From Phormidesmis priestleyi Ana (lineage in GTDB: Bacteria > Cyanobacteriota > Cyanobacteriia > Phormidesmidales > Phormidesmidaceae): a stretch of DNA of 64,000 bases. Positions 28,273 through 37,059 of the stretch are shown here, one piece after another; positions within the stretch are counted from its first letter, which is position 1, and the number at the start of each line of letters is the position of its first letter. The notes beneath the pieces were generated by a model that searched no databases, was not told where the DNA came from, and saw nothing but the letters and a program-made list of their open reading frames with translations. The position numbers and the translations under genes were made by a program. The stretch spans positions 1-64,000 of the forward strand of contig LJZR01000019.1 of the NCBI GenBank assembly GCA_001314865.1. Direction: 5' to 3'.

Positions 28273-28855
28273 AATCGCCTTGTGGGCCATCATCTAGCAG
28301 CACTGGTGTACGCACCATATCTTCTTGTTCAGCGCGAATCACATCAGGATCAGGAATGGTGGTCGTCATGTCATAAACGCTGGGCTCCTTAAATCCTTCT
28401 GCTTTTTTACGGGCATCTTCAGGCACTATGCTCAGCAAGGCCTCAACATCATCCGAAAACTCGCGATACTGCGCGATCGCATCAGTATAACTCCGTCGCT
28501 GTGAGGCTTCGTCAATCTTTTCCAAATGGCCCAAAATGTCCTCAGAGAGCATCTTTGCCTTAGACTGATCGGCAGGCAGCAGCTGATTAGAAAGCCGCAC
28601 TAATTCTGATCGCAGCTGACCCAAAGGCCCATGAGTGAAGCTGTTTACATTGATCCAGTTGTCTTTTTCAATGTAGTTTTCTAGCTCAGGTAACCGCTCT
28701 CGAACCATTTCAATGCGGTTTACATAGTTTTGCAGCTGAGAAATTTTTTCGGGCGTGTAGGTAGGGGCTACAGCAGCTGGGCCACTGCTACAGCTCACCA
28801 AAAAGGTGGCTACAACTGCTAGCAAAACCCCAACCACTGCTCGGTATCGTCTCAT
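28265..28855 (-). CDS. psbQ: Photosystem II extrinsic lipoprotein PsbQ (CyanoQ)
   Basis: A 196-residue protein with an N-terminal signal segment and lipobox FLVSC (Cys about residue 22), then a four-helix region: ISQLQNYVNRIEMVRERLPELENYIEKDNW, GPLGQLRSELVRLSNQLLP and REFSDDVEALLSIVP in order. This is the cyanobacterial PsbQ pattern. The protein is lipid-anchored on the lumenal side of thylakoids and stabilises the oxygen-evolving side of photosystem II. The acidic tail of about 40 residues (EEP-type, ending in DGPQGDLD) is longer than I recall for typical family members. A strong terminator follows. The stop codon lies within a 14-bp duplication. Confidence 0.9.
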   Translation of the reverse strand: MRRYRAVVGVLLAVVATFLVSCSSGPAAVAPTYTPEKISQLQNYVNRIEMVRERLPELENYIEKDNWINVNSFTHGPLGQLRSELVRLSNQLLPADQSKAKMLSEDILGHLEKIDEASQRRSYTDAIAQYREFSDDVEALLSIVPEDARKKAEGFKEPSVYDMTTTIPDPDVIRAEQEDMVRTPVLLDDGPQGDLD

Positions 28856-28991
28856 GGAGAAACCTCGTTTAAATATCCAGATTGCATCTTTTAGTGTAGG
28901 TCACCGTGTCTTCTGCGCCAAAGCAAGCGCACTACCTCTAATGATAGATTTAGGGCCAAAGTCAGACTTTTGTTAGCGCCTGTTAGCGTCT

Positions 28992-30119
28992 TTAGCGCCA
29001 GAGTGCGTCTGCCATACGGCAAACATCGCGCATCTGCGGCCCGTCATGGACTCGGACGATATCGGCACCATGGGCGATCGCACAGTCTACCGTCGCCGCT
29101 GTTCCCCACACTCGCTTCTGTGCCTCTGGCTGATTCAGCAGCTTACCAATAAAGCTTTTGCGCGAAGTACCCACCAAAATTGGACAACGCAACGCTTTAA
29201 GATCTTCTAGCTCACGCAAAATCGTAATGTTTTGCGCTGCCGTTTTCGCAAACCCAATCCCAGGATCTACTGCAATTTTCTGAGGATCGACCCCGGCAGC
29301 AACCGCCCGATCTGCCTGCTGTGCTAAAAAGCGAACAATCTCACCCATCAAGTCGTCATAGTCCGTCATTTGCTGCATTGTTTCTGGCGTTCCGCGCAAA
29401 TGCATCAGCATCAGCGGCGCATTGTGCTCAGCCACCACTTTAAAAATTTCAGGTTCGTACAGGCCGCCCGAAATATCATTGATAATGTCAGCACCCGCTT
29501 CTAGCGCAGCGCGCGCGACTTCTGATCGAGTCGTATCTACTGAAATCGGAATGTTGCTGAGCCAATCGTGAGGAGCGCAGCGAATAGATTGGATAATAGG
29601 AATGACGCGATCGCACTCTTCTTCTAACGAAGTCGGCATTGATCCAGGCCGCGTAGATTGCCCGCCGATATCCAAAATATCCATCCCCGCTTCTACTAGC
29701 GCCTTCGCCTGCGCTAGCGCCGTTTCAACCGTATTGAACTGGCCACCATCGCTAAAGCTATCGGGCGTCACATTAAGCACACCCATCATATAGGTGCGGC
29801 GACCCCACTCAAAGCGATAGTCTCTAATTTGCCACGGCTGTAGCTGCGAGCCAATGGCCTCCTGTTGCGCCTCAGCAATAAACAACCGAGCCAAACGGTC
29901 ATAAGTACCAGGGCCTAAATATTCAGGATGCGATCGCCCCCGGCCAAACGTCCACACCGTTTGCCAGCTAGCAGCTTTCTCCCCAGCTCCATTTTCTAGA
30001 ATACGAATATCCTTAAACCAACTTTTAAGCGACGACTTCATCGAATTCGCTTTTGCTAGCGCATCTGTCCACCGCTCAAATGTCTGCTCAAATCCAGGCG
30101 TTACTACCTTAAAAGTCAT
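28992..30119 (-). CDS. folP: Dihydropteroate synthase with N-terminal extra domain
   Basis: Residues from about 95 onward are a complete dihydropteroate synthase: MMGVLNVTPDSFSDGG, DIGGQSTRPGS, PISVDTTRSEVARAAL, INDISGG, MLMHLRG, VDPGIGFAKT, LVGTSRKSFIG and VRVHDG. It joins hydroxymethyl-pterin diphosphate and p-aminobenzoate in folate synthesis. The first about 90 residues (TFKVVTPGFEQTFERW, SSLKSWFKDIRI, YLGPGTYDRLARLFIAEA) resemble a small stand-alone cyanobacterial protein that I recall from other genomes, so this looks like a fusion. ATG 30119 is preferred to GTG 30125. Its start overlaps the end of the HEPN gene upstream by 11 bp. Confidence 0.88.
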   Translation of the reverse strand: MTFKVVTPGFEQTFERWTDALAKANSMKSSLKSWFKDIRILENGAGEKAASWQTVWTFGRGRSHPEYLGPGTYDRLARLFIAEAQQEAIGSQLQPWQIRDYRFEWGRRTYMMGVLNVTPDSFSDGGQFNTVETALAQAKALVEAGMDILDIGGQSTRPGSMPTSLEEECDRVIPIIQSIRCAPHDWLSNIPISVDTTRSEVARAALEAGADIINDISGGLYEPEIFKVVAEHNAPLMLMHLRGTPETMQQMTDYDDLMGEIVRFLAQQADRAVAAGVDPQKIAVDPGIGFAKTAAQNITILRELEDLKALRCPILVGTSRKSFIGKLLNQPEAQKRVWGTAATVDCAIAHGADIVRVHDGPQMRDVCRMADALWR

Positions 30120-30534
30120 TATCACCTTTGTAAATTCGCGCTTCTACAAGCGTAAGAATCTCTTGCGACAGAGAAATAGCTGCTTCCGCTTCTTTTTGTG
30201 TGAAGGCTTCAGTAGGAATTAGTTCAGCCAATGCATCTGGATAACGAGTGGGAATGTATAGCTTATCAAGCGATAGTGCTGCCTCTATGGCTTCATCGAA
30301 CCGATTACGCTCTACCTCAGGTAGATTTTGGATAAGTTTGGTACAAGAATGACCCCAAGGATCAGTGTCTAGCAAATAGCAGACTGCTTTTAGCCCTTTC
30401 TCAGCTGCTTGCTGTGCATTGAAGCAAGACTGAGCATATTTTCTTGAGTTAAGTAAAACAGCCGCAACGTCTAAATCATCGACAGCTTGCCGATACCATC
30501 GGTCAGCTTCCTGCCAAAGTTTTTTCCCGCTCAT
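30109..30534 (-). CDS. HEPN-domain protein of an MNT/HEPN toxin-antitoxin pair
   Basis: A 141-residue all-helical protein: WYRQAVDDLDVAAVLLNSRKYAQSCFNAQQAAEKGLKAVCYL, PWGHSCTKLI and a C-terminal LDKLYIPTRYPD. This fits HEPN toxins paired with MNT nucleotidyltransferases. The RNase motif R-x4-6-H is not clearly present, as in several members of the KNTase-C-like branch, where activity is debated. It overlaps the MNT gene by 32 bp at its 5' end and the folP start by 11 bp at its 3' end, so folP is translated from the same message. Confidence 0.85.
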   Translation of the reverse strand: MSGKKLWQEADRWYRQAVDDLDVAAVLLNSRKYAQSCFNAQQAAEKGLKAVCYLLDTDPWGHSCTKLIQNLPEVERNRFDEAIEAALSLDKLYIPTRYPDALAELIPTEAFTQKEAEAAISLSQEILTLVEARIYKGDNDF

Positions 30535-30847
30535 AAAGTACCTTGCCCTCCCTTAAAAGTTGAGCAATAAAAGGTCTATGTTTGCACCTTTCAAGTTCCT
30601 CAGGCGTATATACAATAGCATCTACCGCACGCGGAGAATCTGCTAGTAGCTTTAAGACTTTCCCAATCCGATCTAGCGGTGTAAAGTCGCACTGACACAC
30701 CATAAATAAATCTATGTCCGACCGTTTCGTCGCGTCCCCATAAGCCCAAGAACCAAACAAAATTATTTTTTCAGGGTTGAACTCAATTTGCAGACGTTTT
30801 GTTGCCTGATTCAACCAAGGCTGAATACTTCTAATGTCTTGTGCCAT
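30503..30847 (-). CDS. MNT-family minimal nucleotidyltransferase, antitoxin
   Basis: A roughly 114-residue minimal nucleotidyltransferase with GSWAYGDATKRSDIDLFM (the GS-x10-DxD motif) and a third acidic site in VDAIVYTPEE. MNT partners neutralise HEPN toxins, in studied cases by adding AMP residues to them. ATG 30847 (MAQDIRSIQP) is preferred over an upstream start at 30880. The following HEPN gene begins inside its last 32 bp. Confidence 0.88.
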   Translation of the reverse strand: MAQDIRSIQPWLNQATKRLQIEFNPEKIILFGSWAYGDATKRSDIDLFMVCQCDFTPLDRIGKVLKLLADSPRAVDAIVYTPEELERCKHRPFIAQLLREGKVLYEREKTLAGS

Positions 30848-31157
30848 AAGATGTCGCCAGATATTACTAGAGTGTCGCACTCAGCTGTGACTACTTTGCT
30901 AATTCTAATAAATCTGAGAAAAATACAAACAGGCGTATGACGGCTTGACCTTAGGAATGATGCAATAAGTTGTTGCAAAGTATAGCTTAATAGGCAGCAA
31001 AATTAGATACTCTTTCGCTAAACCTTTCGCTAAATAAGGTAGCTCTAGCTCAGATGCCTAAGTAAACAAGATCAGAATAGACATTGATTTTCTGGTCGAT
31101 CCAAAGCATCCTCTATGTACACTGTTGAAATATTCAATGTTCTTTGGGTGAAGCCTC

Positions 31158-31988
31158 ATGCTAGAACTCCATAGCCATACAACCTGCTCAGATGGTAGCC
31201 TCACCCCAACTGAACTCGTAAAGTTCGCCCATCAACAAGGCGTCAGAGCACTGGCCATTACAGACCATGACACCATAGCGGGTTGGGATGAAGCGATCGC
31301 AGCCGCCCTGCCGCTCGGCCTTGAAATTGTTCCGGCTTTGGAGTTAAGCACCGTCTATAACGGGCGCTCTATGCATATTTTGGGATTTTATCCCGATGCC
31401 GACACATTGCGATCGCCCCTGCAAGCCAGAGTCGAAGGGCGCAAACGCCGTGCTCGCACTATGGCCGCCAAGCTCGCAAACTTAGGCTATCCCATTGATC
31501 TACCCGAGTTTCCAGGATCGATGGCTCCCGGCAGACCTCATATCGCCAGCGCCCTAAAATCCGCCGGTCATGTTAAATCCTGCAACGAAGCGTTTGACCG
31601 CTTTTTAAAAGACGACGGCCCCGCCTACGTCCCCTACGAAAAATTCACCGCAGAGCAAGGCATTGAGCTACTTTTACAATGTGGCGCAGTGCCAGTATGG
31701 GCACATCCCTACATTTTTCGCGGTGGCACCGTTGAGACCATTCTGCCAGGACTCGTACAGGCAGGGCTTATGGGCTTAGAAGTGTACCATCCGACCCATA
31801 GCCCCAGCCAAATCCGCAAGCTAGAAGAATACTGCCACACCTACGGCCTAGTAATGACCGGCGGCAGCGACTATCACGGCCCCAAAAAAGAGAAAAATCC
31901 TGACTTTTGCGATCTCAACAACCTTGAGCTTTCTTTGAATTTACTTCCACCGCTGAAAGCTGCCGCAAAAAAGCTTAAACCATCCTAA
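31158..31988 (+). CDS. PHP-domain phosphoesterase (RNase AM / nucleoside bisphosphate phosphatase type)
   Basis: A 276-residue PHP protein. Metal ligands appear in order: ELHSHTTCSDG (HxH and Asp), ITDHDT, PALELS (Glu), MHILGFY, VWAHPY and GGSDYHG. This order is typical of the TrpH/YciV group, which removes 5' nucleotides or 3'-phosphates from small nucleic acid substrates. Between the halves lies the insert RKRRARTMAAKLANLGYPID, also family-like. ATG 31158 is preceded by AGCC rather than a strong ribosome site. It stands alone, with about 300 bp on both sides. Confidence 0.85.
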   Translation: MLELHSHTTCSDGSLTPTELVKFAHQQGVRALAITDHDTIAGWDEAIAAALPLGLEIVPALELSTVYNGRSMHILGFYPDADTLRSPLQARVEGRKRRARTMAAKLANLGYPIDLPEFPGSMAPGRPHIASALKSAGHVKSCNEAFDRFLKDDGPAYVPYEKFTAEQGIELLLQCGAVPVWAHPYIFRGGTVETILPGLVQAGLMGLEVYHPTHSPSQIRKLEEYCHTYGLVMTGGSDYHGPKKEKNPDFCDLNNLELSLNLLPPLKAAAKKLKPS

Positions 31989-32292
31989 AGTGCGTCCGTA
32001 TGTCACCCTATACCGAACAACATAGATCACAGCGCTTCACGGATGTGGTCAACTCAAAAATATTGTTGAATAAAGGGTATATTTTGGCCGGTCAGACATC
32101 GTTCGTTTGACGGAAACCCAGTCAGTTTTAGTCAACTTTGTCGCGGCATGCCTATGTAGCGACACTTAGGCTGAGGCCACACCCTCTGGGAATGTTAAGA
32201 ATATTCCATATATTTTCAATCCAACCGGAAGCATTTCAAAGCAGCCCTTAGCGACTTTAGAACCGCCACGGTCAGGGATCTTTTTTTAATCT
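31989..32292. other. Intergenic region before the DUF4347 gene
   Basis: About 300 bp with no gene recognised. A T-run (32280-32287) lies directly upstream of the GTG start at 32293. Confidence 0.4.
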
Positions 32293-32925
32293 GTGACTAC
32301 TTTTTCTCCTGTTTTTGCACCTACCCGACTCATTTCTAAAAAGTTCTTTTCGGGCTCATTTGCCAAGTCTCAACCAGGGCAAGGCATGTTGGTCGCGATT
32401 GACGCCAGCGTTGACCACCGCGACGCGCTAGCCGCCGGTGCGCTCAATGGCGCTAAGCTGTTAATGCTTGATCCTCACCAAGATGCCATTCGGCAAGTGA
32501 CTCAGGCCGTTCATCGCTTTGCTCATAAGCTACAGAGCTTGCATATTGTTACCCATGGCTCTTCTGGCAGCCTCCACTTCAGCAGCGGTGACCTCAATCT
32601 GCATAACCTACCTACCTACGCCGCTGAAATTGAGTCGTGGTTTCGCTATCGCCCGCTCTATCCAGACTCAGCCGTCAGGGTTCAGTCATCTACTGAAAGC
32701 TTTCTTTCTTTATATGCCTGTAGCCTCGCCAGTGGCGAGGCGGGAGAAGCCTTTTTAAAAAAGCTGCAATTCTTAGTAGGCGTCAGCGTTCATGCCTCTA
32801 AAGGCAAAGTTGGGAGCACGGTACTCAACGGCAGTTGGCAGCTAGAAATCGCCTACCCTTTTGAGCACCGAGCCCGGTTTCCCTTTACCGACGACCTACT
32901 CGAAACTTACGAAGCCGTTTTGTAG
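32293..32925 (+). CDS. Stand-alone DUF4347-domain protein
   Basis: A 210-residue protein that is almost entirely one DUF4347 domain: LVAIDASVDHRDALAAGA, MLDPHQDAIRQVT, LHIVTHGSSGSLHF, LSLYACSLASGEAGEAFL and a final GSTVLNGSWQLE. The His in THGSSG and Cys in LYACSLA are spaced like a caspase-type dyad. DUF4347 usually forms the N-terminal module of very large calcium-binding adhesins in cyanobacteria and proteobacteria. Here it is alone and has no signal peptide. GTG 32293 is the only upstream start in frame. Its stop is in an 11-bp repeat (32914-32956). Confidence 0.8.
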   Translation: MTTFSPVFAPTRLISKKFFSGSFAKSQPGQGMLVAIDASVDHRDALAAGALNGAKLLMLDPHQDAIRQVTQAVHRFAHKLQSLHIVTHGSSGSLHFSSGDLNLHNLPTYAAEIESWFRYRPLYPDSAVRVQSSTESFLSLYACSLASGEAGEAFLKKLQFLVGVSVHASKGKVGSTVLNGSWQLEIAYPFEHRARFPFTDDLLETYEAVL

Positions 32926-32956
32926 CCGCCTTGCAGCCGTCTTGTAGCCGTCGTCT
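32914..32956. repeat. 11-bp tandem repeat spanning the DUF4347 stop
   Basis: GCCGTTTTGTA, GCCGCCTTGCA, GCCGTCTTGTA and a partial fourth copy. The TAG stop at 32923-32925 spans the first junction. Confidence 0.85.
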
Positions 32957-32989
32957 GAAAAAATAGGACCAAAAGCGCAGCGCCTAAAA

Positions 32990-34240
32990 CTAGCTGGCGG
33001 CTTCCAAATAACCGTTCACAGACGACTTGCGACGACGCAGATGCTTTAGGGCCTGCTGCTCTAGCTGACGAACGCGCTCACGGCTAATTCCCATACGCTG
33101 CCCAACCTTAGCTAACGATAGCGGTGTGCCATCGTCTAAACCAAAGCGTAAGTTCACCACTTCCTGCTGCTGAGGGGTTAGCTCTGAGAGCATTCTAAAA
33201 ATATCCTGACGCAGTGACTGCTGCACGGTGTAGTCTTCAGGAGATGCGCCTTCGTCCTCTAGCAGGTCTCGCAGCTCAGTATCCTGATTTTCTCCAATCC
33301 GCACATCCAAAGAGATAGGCTGACGCGCAATGGAGAGATACTCCCGTACCTGCTTGGGCTCTAGCTCCAGCTCCATACCGATTTCAGCAGCATTAGGGCT
33401 CCGGCCTAACGCCTGTGATAGCTCGCGCTGTACGCGCTTGATTTTATTAAGCTTTTCAGTGATGTGAATAGGCAAGCGAATAGTACGCGCCTGTTGTGCG
33501 ATCGCCCGCGTAATTGCCTGCCGAATCCACCAGTAGGCATAAGTAGAAAACTTGTAGCCCTTCATCGGGTCAAACTTTTCTACGCCGCGCTCTAGCCCCA
33601 GCGTCCCTTCTTGAATGAGGTCTAAAAACTCCAAATTCCGCTTCTGATACTTTTTGGCAACCGCAACCACCAGGCGCAAATTAGCCTCAATCATCTTTCG
33701 CTTAGCCCGTTGGCCCCGGCGCAAGGCCTTGTTCAGCTCGGCCTCCGTCATACCAGCAGCCTCTGCCCAATCCTTGTCAGAAACTTCTACAACCGCTGTA
33801 GAATCAGCAGCCGTCTCTTTAGCAATCTCTTCGGTGGTCTCTTCAGCAACCGGAATCTGGGCTTCTAAAGACGTTTTGATTTCAAGCAACGCCATCAGTT
33901 TTTGCACCTGCTTGCCCAGCACAATTTCGTCCTCATGAGTGAGCAGCGGTACTCGGCCAATTTCATGCAGGTAAGCCCTCACAGCATCCGTCGTGTAAAG
34001 AGGCTTGGCCTTGCGCTTAGAGGTTTTTTTGGTTGCTGCTTTGGTCTCTGTTTTTGTAGTCGCTGTTTTTATAGTTTCTTTATTTTCTACCATCTTTTCT
34101 TCTACAGACACGTCCTTTGCACTGGCAGCTTTACTTCCAGTGGCGCTTGTTTTCAAGTTCGATTTCGGCTGAAACATTTCAAAACCCTGCCCTTTGTCAG
34201 CGCCCTGATTATCTATACGAGCTTTAGATGTACTAACCAT
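32990..34240 (-). CDS. RpoD-type sigma-70 factor (group 1 or 2)
   Basis: A 416-residue sigma-70 factor: region 1.2 (AVRAYLHEIGRVPLLTHEDEI), region 2 (NLRLVVAVAKKYQKRN, DLIQEGTLGLERGVEKFDP, YKFSTYAYWWIRQAITRAI), region 3 (RTIRLPIHITEKLNKIK) and region 4.2 (LAKVGQRMGISRERVRQLEQQALKHLRRRKSS). The first 80 residues are a Lys/Thr/Ala-rich stretch, and about 45 residues are inserted after region 1.2. Both are more like group 2 factors (SigB/C/D/E) than the principal SigA, but I cannot assign which; SigC-like is a guess. A 1.17-kb region without genes lies upstream, so regulation by several promoters is possible. Confidence 0.88.
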   Translation of the reverse strand: MVSTSKARIDNQGADKGQGFEMFQPKSNLKTSATGSKAASAKDVSVEEKMVENKETIKTATTKTETKAATKKTSKRKAKPLYTTDAVRAYLHEIGRVPLLTHEDEIVLGKQVQKLMALLEIKTSLEAQIPVAEETTEEIAKETAADSTAVVEVSDKDWAEAAGMTEAELNKALRRGQRAKRKMIEANLRLVVAVAKKYQKRNLEFLDLIQEGTLGLERGVEKFDPMKGYKFSTYAYWWIRQAITRAIAQQARTIRLPIHITEKLNKIKRVQRELSQALGRSPNAAEIGMELELEPKQVREYLSIARQPISLDVRIGENQDTELRDLLEDEGASPEDYTVQQSLRQDIFRMLSELTPQQQEVVNLRFGLDDGTPLSLAKVGQRMGISRERVRQLEQQALKHLRRRKSSVNGYLEAAS

Positions 34241-35412
34241 TTGATTGGAGGGCCTCCGCCGAAAAAGTCTGTGCTGAGCCAGTTAAACTGACTAGGTGCC
34301 CGAAGGCTAATTACTGTTGAGAAAATGAGCAAAAAGCTATTGTGCGAATGAGCGAAAGATGAGCCAAAGGTGTTGTGGGGTAAAAGGCTGCGAAAAATGC
34401 AGTAGAGAGTCGTTAACCAGGTCAGCCAATTTGCTTCAGCCACTTCCTTAAACGGAATCGTTATGAGTTTATATTACCATGCATTGAGAATTGCCAGCGG
34501 TGGCTTTTCACCTAGCAGAAATCTTCTCTATTTTCCCTTAGATTCCTCAACTAGCGTTTTCTTAACAGCATTTTCTTAACAGCTACCTCAAGAAAAGCCC
34601 TGGTAAGTTTTGTAGAACTCTGCTGAACCGTTAGTTAAAGTTTGCTGAGAAACACCTTTCAAATCCTTTTGAAATAAATCACAAAAAGTGTTTGCAATGA
34701 CTTCATCTATTGTGCCAAGCGGGCGTTACTACTGAAGTAGGGCTAGCCCACCGTAATGACCGAACCGCCGTGACTGCGCTAAGAATATGACGCTAAGCAC
34801 GTCGCATTAAGGAAAAGTATCAAGGGAAAAATTTGAAGTTATCAATATTGCCATCTTCAGTTTAAATGGGTTTTTCCGACAACACATCTATCGTCAGACT
34901 TAGTCTCATGGGGCTAGCCTCGTTTTTTTAGCTCGTTTTTTTCCAAATTGGTTTTAGGTTGATTTAGATGCTGAAATCCTGATTGTTCTCACGCAGCTTT
35001 CTTAGTCAAATTCATTATTTCCTAAGCGTCTGTAAGATTAGCCACAATACTCTGACTGGTCAGTAAATGCTAAGGCCGATAGGCCAATCTACAAAGGGTC
35101 ACACTTCTAAAATTTTTGATAAGTAAGTAGAGTTTTTGTTTTATAAACAACAGACTAAATCTGTATAAGTACGGGAGGAGCAATAAAAACGATAACTTTA
35201 TAATACATGCGCCGATTTACCTGGCTTTGGACCTATTGTTTGTGACCTATTGCTTTTGTCTTAGCTGAGCCACTTGGGGGCTGAGTCACTTGGGGCTGAG
35301 TCATTTGGCTGAGTCACACACCTTTGCCAAGCCGTTAGGATAATTCAAGCAATCAGGATGATTTACAGATGATTTACAGATGATTTGCAGATGACCTATG
35401 CTTACGCTTAAC
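34241..35412. other. 1.17-kb region without a recognisable gene
   Basis: The region upstream of the sigma-factor gene lacks any protein frame with recognisable content on either strand. It contains several short direct repeats: GCGTTTTCTTAACA-like near 34553-34582, GCTCGTTTTTTT-like near 34917-34941, CTGAGTCACTTGGGG-like near 35263-35316 and GATGATTTACA-like near 35358-35397. TATAAT is present at 35199-35204. It may hold the sigma promoter(s), an untranslated leader or an unannotated small RNA; none was identified. Confidence 0.5.
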
Positions 35413-36162
35413 CTAGCTTGGGCCTGAGCCGCTAATCGCCCAAGCAACGGCTGCTCGCGCATGAATGGCAGTCGTGTCAAATAAAGGCACTGGGCTGTCT
35501 TCTGGTTTTATCAGCAGGCCAATTTCAGTACAGCCTAAAATAACGGCCTCTGCGCCTGCATCTGCCAACTGTTGAATGATTTGCCGAAAGCGATCGCGCG
35601 ATGCCAACCGAATCTGTCCGAGGCAAAGCTCGTCATAAATCACATCATGCACCCAGTTACGCGCTTCACTGTTAGGCACCTGAACAGCCAGCCCATGCTG
35701 ATGAATCAGTCTGTCTTTATAAAAACTTTCTTCCATCGTAAAGCGAGTGCCTAGTAGCCCTACGCGCTTCACGCCCTGCCGCTTAATTTCTTCTGCAGTG
35801 GCATCTGCAATATGAATCAACGGAATGTTAATAGAAAGCGCAATCACATCTGCGACCTTATGCATCGTATTGGTCGCTATTAGCAGGCAATCTGCCCCAC
35901 CCTTCTCCAAATTCAGCGAAACCTCTGCTAGCAAGCGGCCTATCTGAGCCCAGTCGCCTTTATGCTTAAGCGCAACCAGCTCTTCAAAATCAACTGAATA
36001 CATCAAAACTTTAGCCGAATGCAGCCCACCCAACTCGGCTCTGACCGTTTCGTTCAGCAGCCTATAGTACTCAACTGTAGACTCCCAACTCATCCCGCCC
36101 AGCAGTCCGATAGTTCTCATTGGGGTATTTAGGTTGGGTTTTGTGGGGAGATGTTGTGTCAT
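35413..36162 (-). CDS. Aspartate/glutamate racemase family protein
   Basis: A 249-residue racemase: RTIGLLGGMSWESTVEYY, LLIATNTMH, and LGCTEIGLLI near residue 205. In this family two facing acid/base residues act, often two Cys; here the first position is Thr (NTMH) and the second Cys (GCTE), as in the YgeA group, which has broad amino acid specificity. The start at 36162 overlaps the stop of the preceding small membrane protein gene (ATGA), so it is favoured over the internal ATG at 36120 (MRTIGLLGG), although the first 14 residues are not family-like. Confidence 0.85.
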   Translation of the reverse strand: MTQHLPTKPNLNTPMRTIGLLGGMSWESTVEYYRLLNETVRAELGGLHSAKVLMYSVDFEELVALKHKGDWAQIGRLLAEVSLNLEKGGADCLLIATNTMHKVADVIALSINIPLIHIADATAEEIKRQGVKRVGLLGTRFTMEESFYKDRLIHQHGLAVQVPNSEARNWVHDVIYDELCLGQIRLASRDRFRQIIQQLADAGAEAVILGCTEIGLLIKPEDSPVPLFDTTAIHARAAVAWAISGSGPS

Positions 36163-36431
36163 GCTTTCCCTTCAAATTTTTTATACCAGATGGCATTGCC
36201 AATAACGGTCAGCACAAGGGCCGCACCACCGCCATTCACAGCGAGCATCGGATTGTAGCCGCCACGGGTAAGGGTCGTCATCCAGGTTTCGGTCAGCGCC
36301 GAAGGGCGCAGCATATTAGCTGCAAATGGCGTGATGTAAATCAGCGATGCGCCGACGATTAGCCAGCCCACCATAGACGCTAAGAGAAAAATAGTTTTGG
36401 CGGTAGACTGACTTTTAGAAGGGGTAAACAT
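36159..36431 (-). CDS. Small membrane protein of unknown function
   Basis: About 90 residues with two hydrophobic helices (TIFLLASMVGWLIVGASLIYITPFA and NGGGAALVLTVIGNAIWY regions). ATG 36431 is chosen; a longer frame beginning at 36578 runs through the DOMON-like gene and is not plausible. It starts 16 bp after the DOMON-like gene and overlaps the racemase by 4 bp, so it belongs to a five-gene minus-strand run. No family recognised. Confidence 0.65.
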   Translation of the reverse strand: MFTPSKSQSTAKTIFLLASMVGWLIVGASLIYITPFAANMLRPSALTETWMTTLTRGGYNPMLAVNGGGAALVLTVIGNAIWYKKFEGKA

Positions 36432-36447
36432 AAGTCGTTTAAGGGTG

Positions 36448-37059
36448 TTAAGAGGTTGAGGGTGTAATCTCTGCCAACGTGATAACAAAGCTATCCGGGT
36501 GGTGGAAGTCGGCTTGGGCGGCAGGATGTGCGATCGCCCAAAAGCTCTCCTGATGCGGCAATAATAGAATAACAGCACTCACTCCCATATGCAGCGGCTG
36601 CCCACGCCCAACCAATGCCTGCTGGCGCAGCACACCAATATCTACCGATATCTCTAAACGCAGTGTCTCCGGTGAAACCTGCGTCGAAAACGGCAGCTGT
36701 AAAAAAGCCCGCTCTTCTTTGAGTTTTTGCCGGTAGCCCGGTAGCGAAAACACGTTCCATCCACCATTTGGCGACAGATTAAACTCCCAGTAGGCAGCGC
36801 TGCGACCCGTACCCATTTTGATAAAAAACTCAAAACAGGTTTTTTCCCAAAGCCGATCCTCTCTTTGAGCCGCCTCGCCAATCTTCGGAATGACAACTTT
36901 GCTCAAGTCCCCTGTTAAAAGGTAAGAAAGAGACAGAATATTATTATCTTGAACGACAGTAGCAGTCAGGGCCAAGTCTGTTGTTTCGGACGTTGCTTCA
37001 AAGGGCTTTAATGCAAAAGTAGCTGCCGAAGCAAGAGAAGTCAAAGCAAAAGGAATCAT
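36448..37059 (-). CDS. DOMON-like domain protein
   Basis: A 203-residue protein with the DOMON-like pattern: LWEKTCFEFFIK, AYWEFNLSPNGGWNVF, and a C-terminal FWAIAHPAAQADFHHPDSF. DOMON-like domains are beta-sandwiches that bind heme or sugar in related families; ligand and role of this cyanobacterial type are unknown. It overlaps the kinase-like gene upstream by 4 bp (ATGA). Confidence 0.75.
   Translation of the reverse strand: MIPFALTSLASAATFALKPFEATSETTDLALTATVVQDNNILSLSYLLTGDLSKVVIPKIGEAAQREDRLWEKTCFEFFIKMGTGRSAAYWEFNLSPNGGWNVFSLPGYRQKLKEERAFLQLPFSTQVSPETLRLEISVDIGVLRQQALVGRGQPLHMGVSAVILLLPHQESFWAIAHPAAQADFHHPDSFVITLAEITPSTS

Noticed and set aside
32990-34240. Naming the sigma factor SigA
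   Set aside because: The N-terminal extension and the insert after region 1.2 differ from the principal factor as I know it, and the group cannot be fixed from this window alone.
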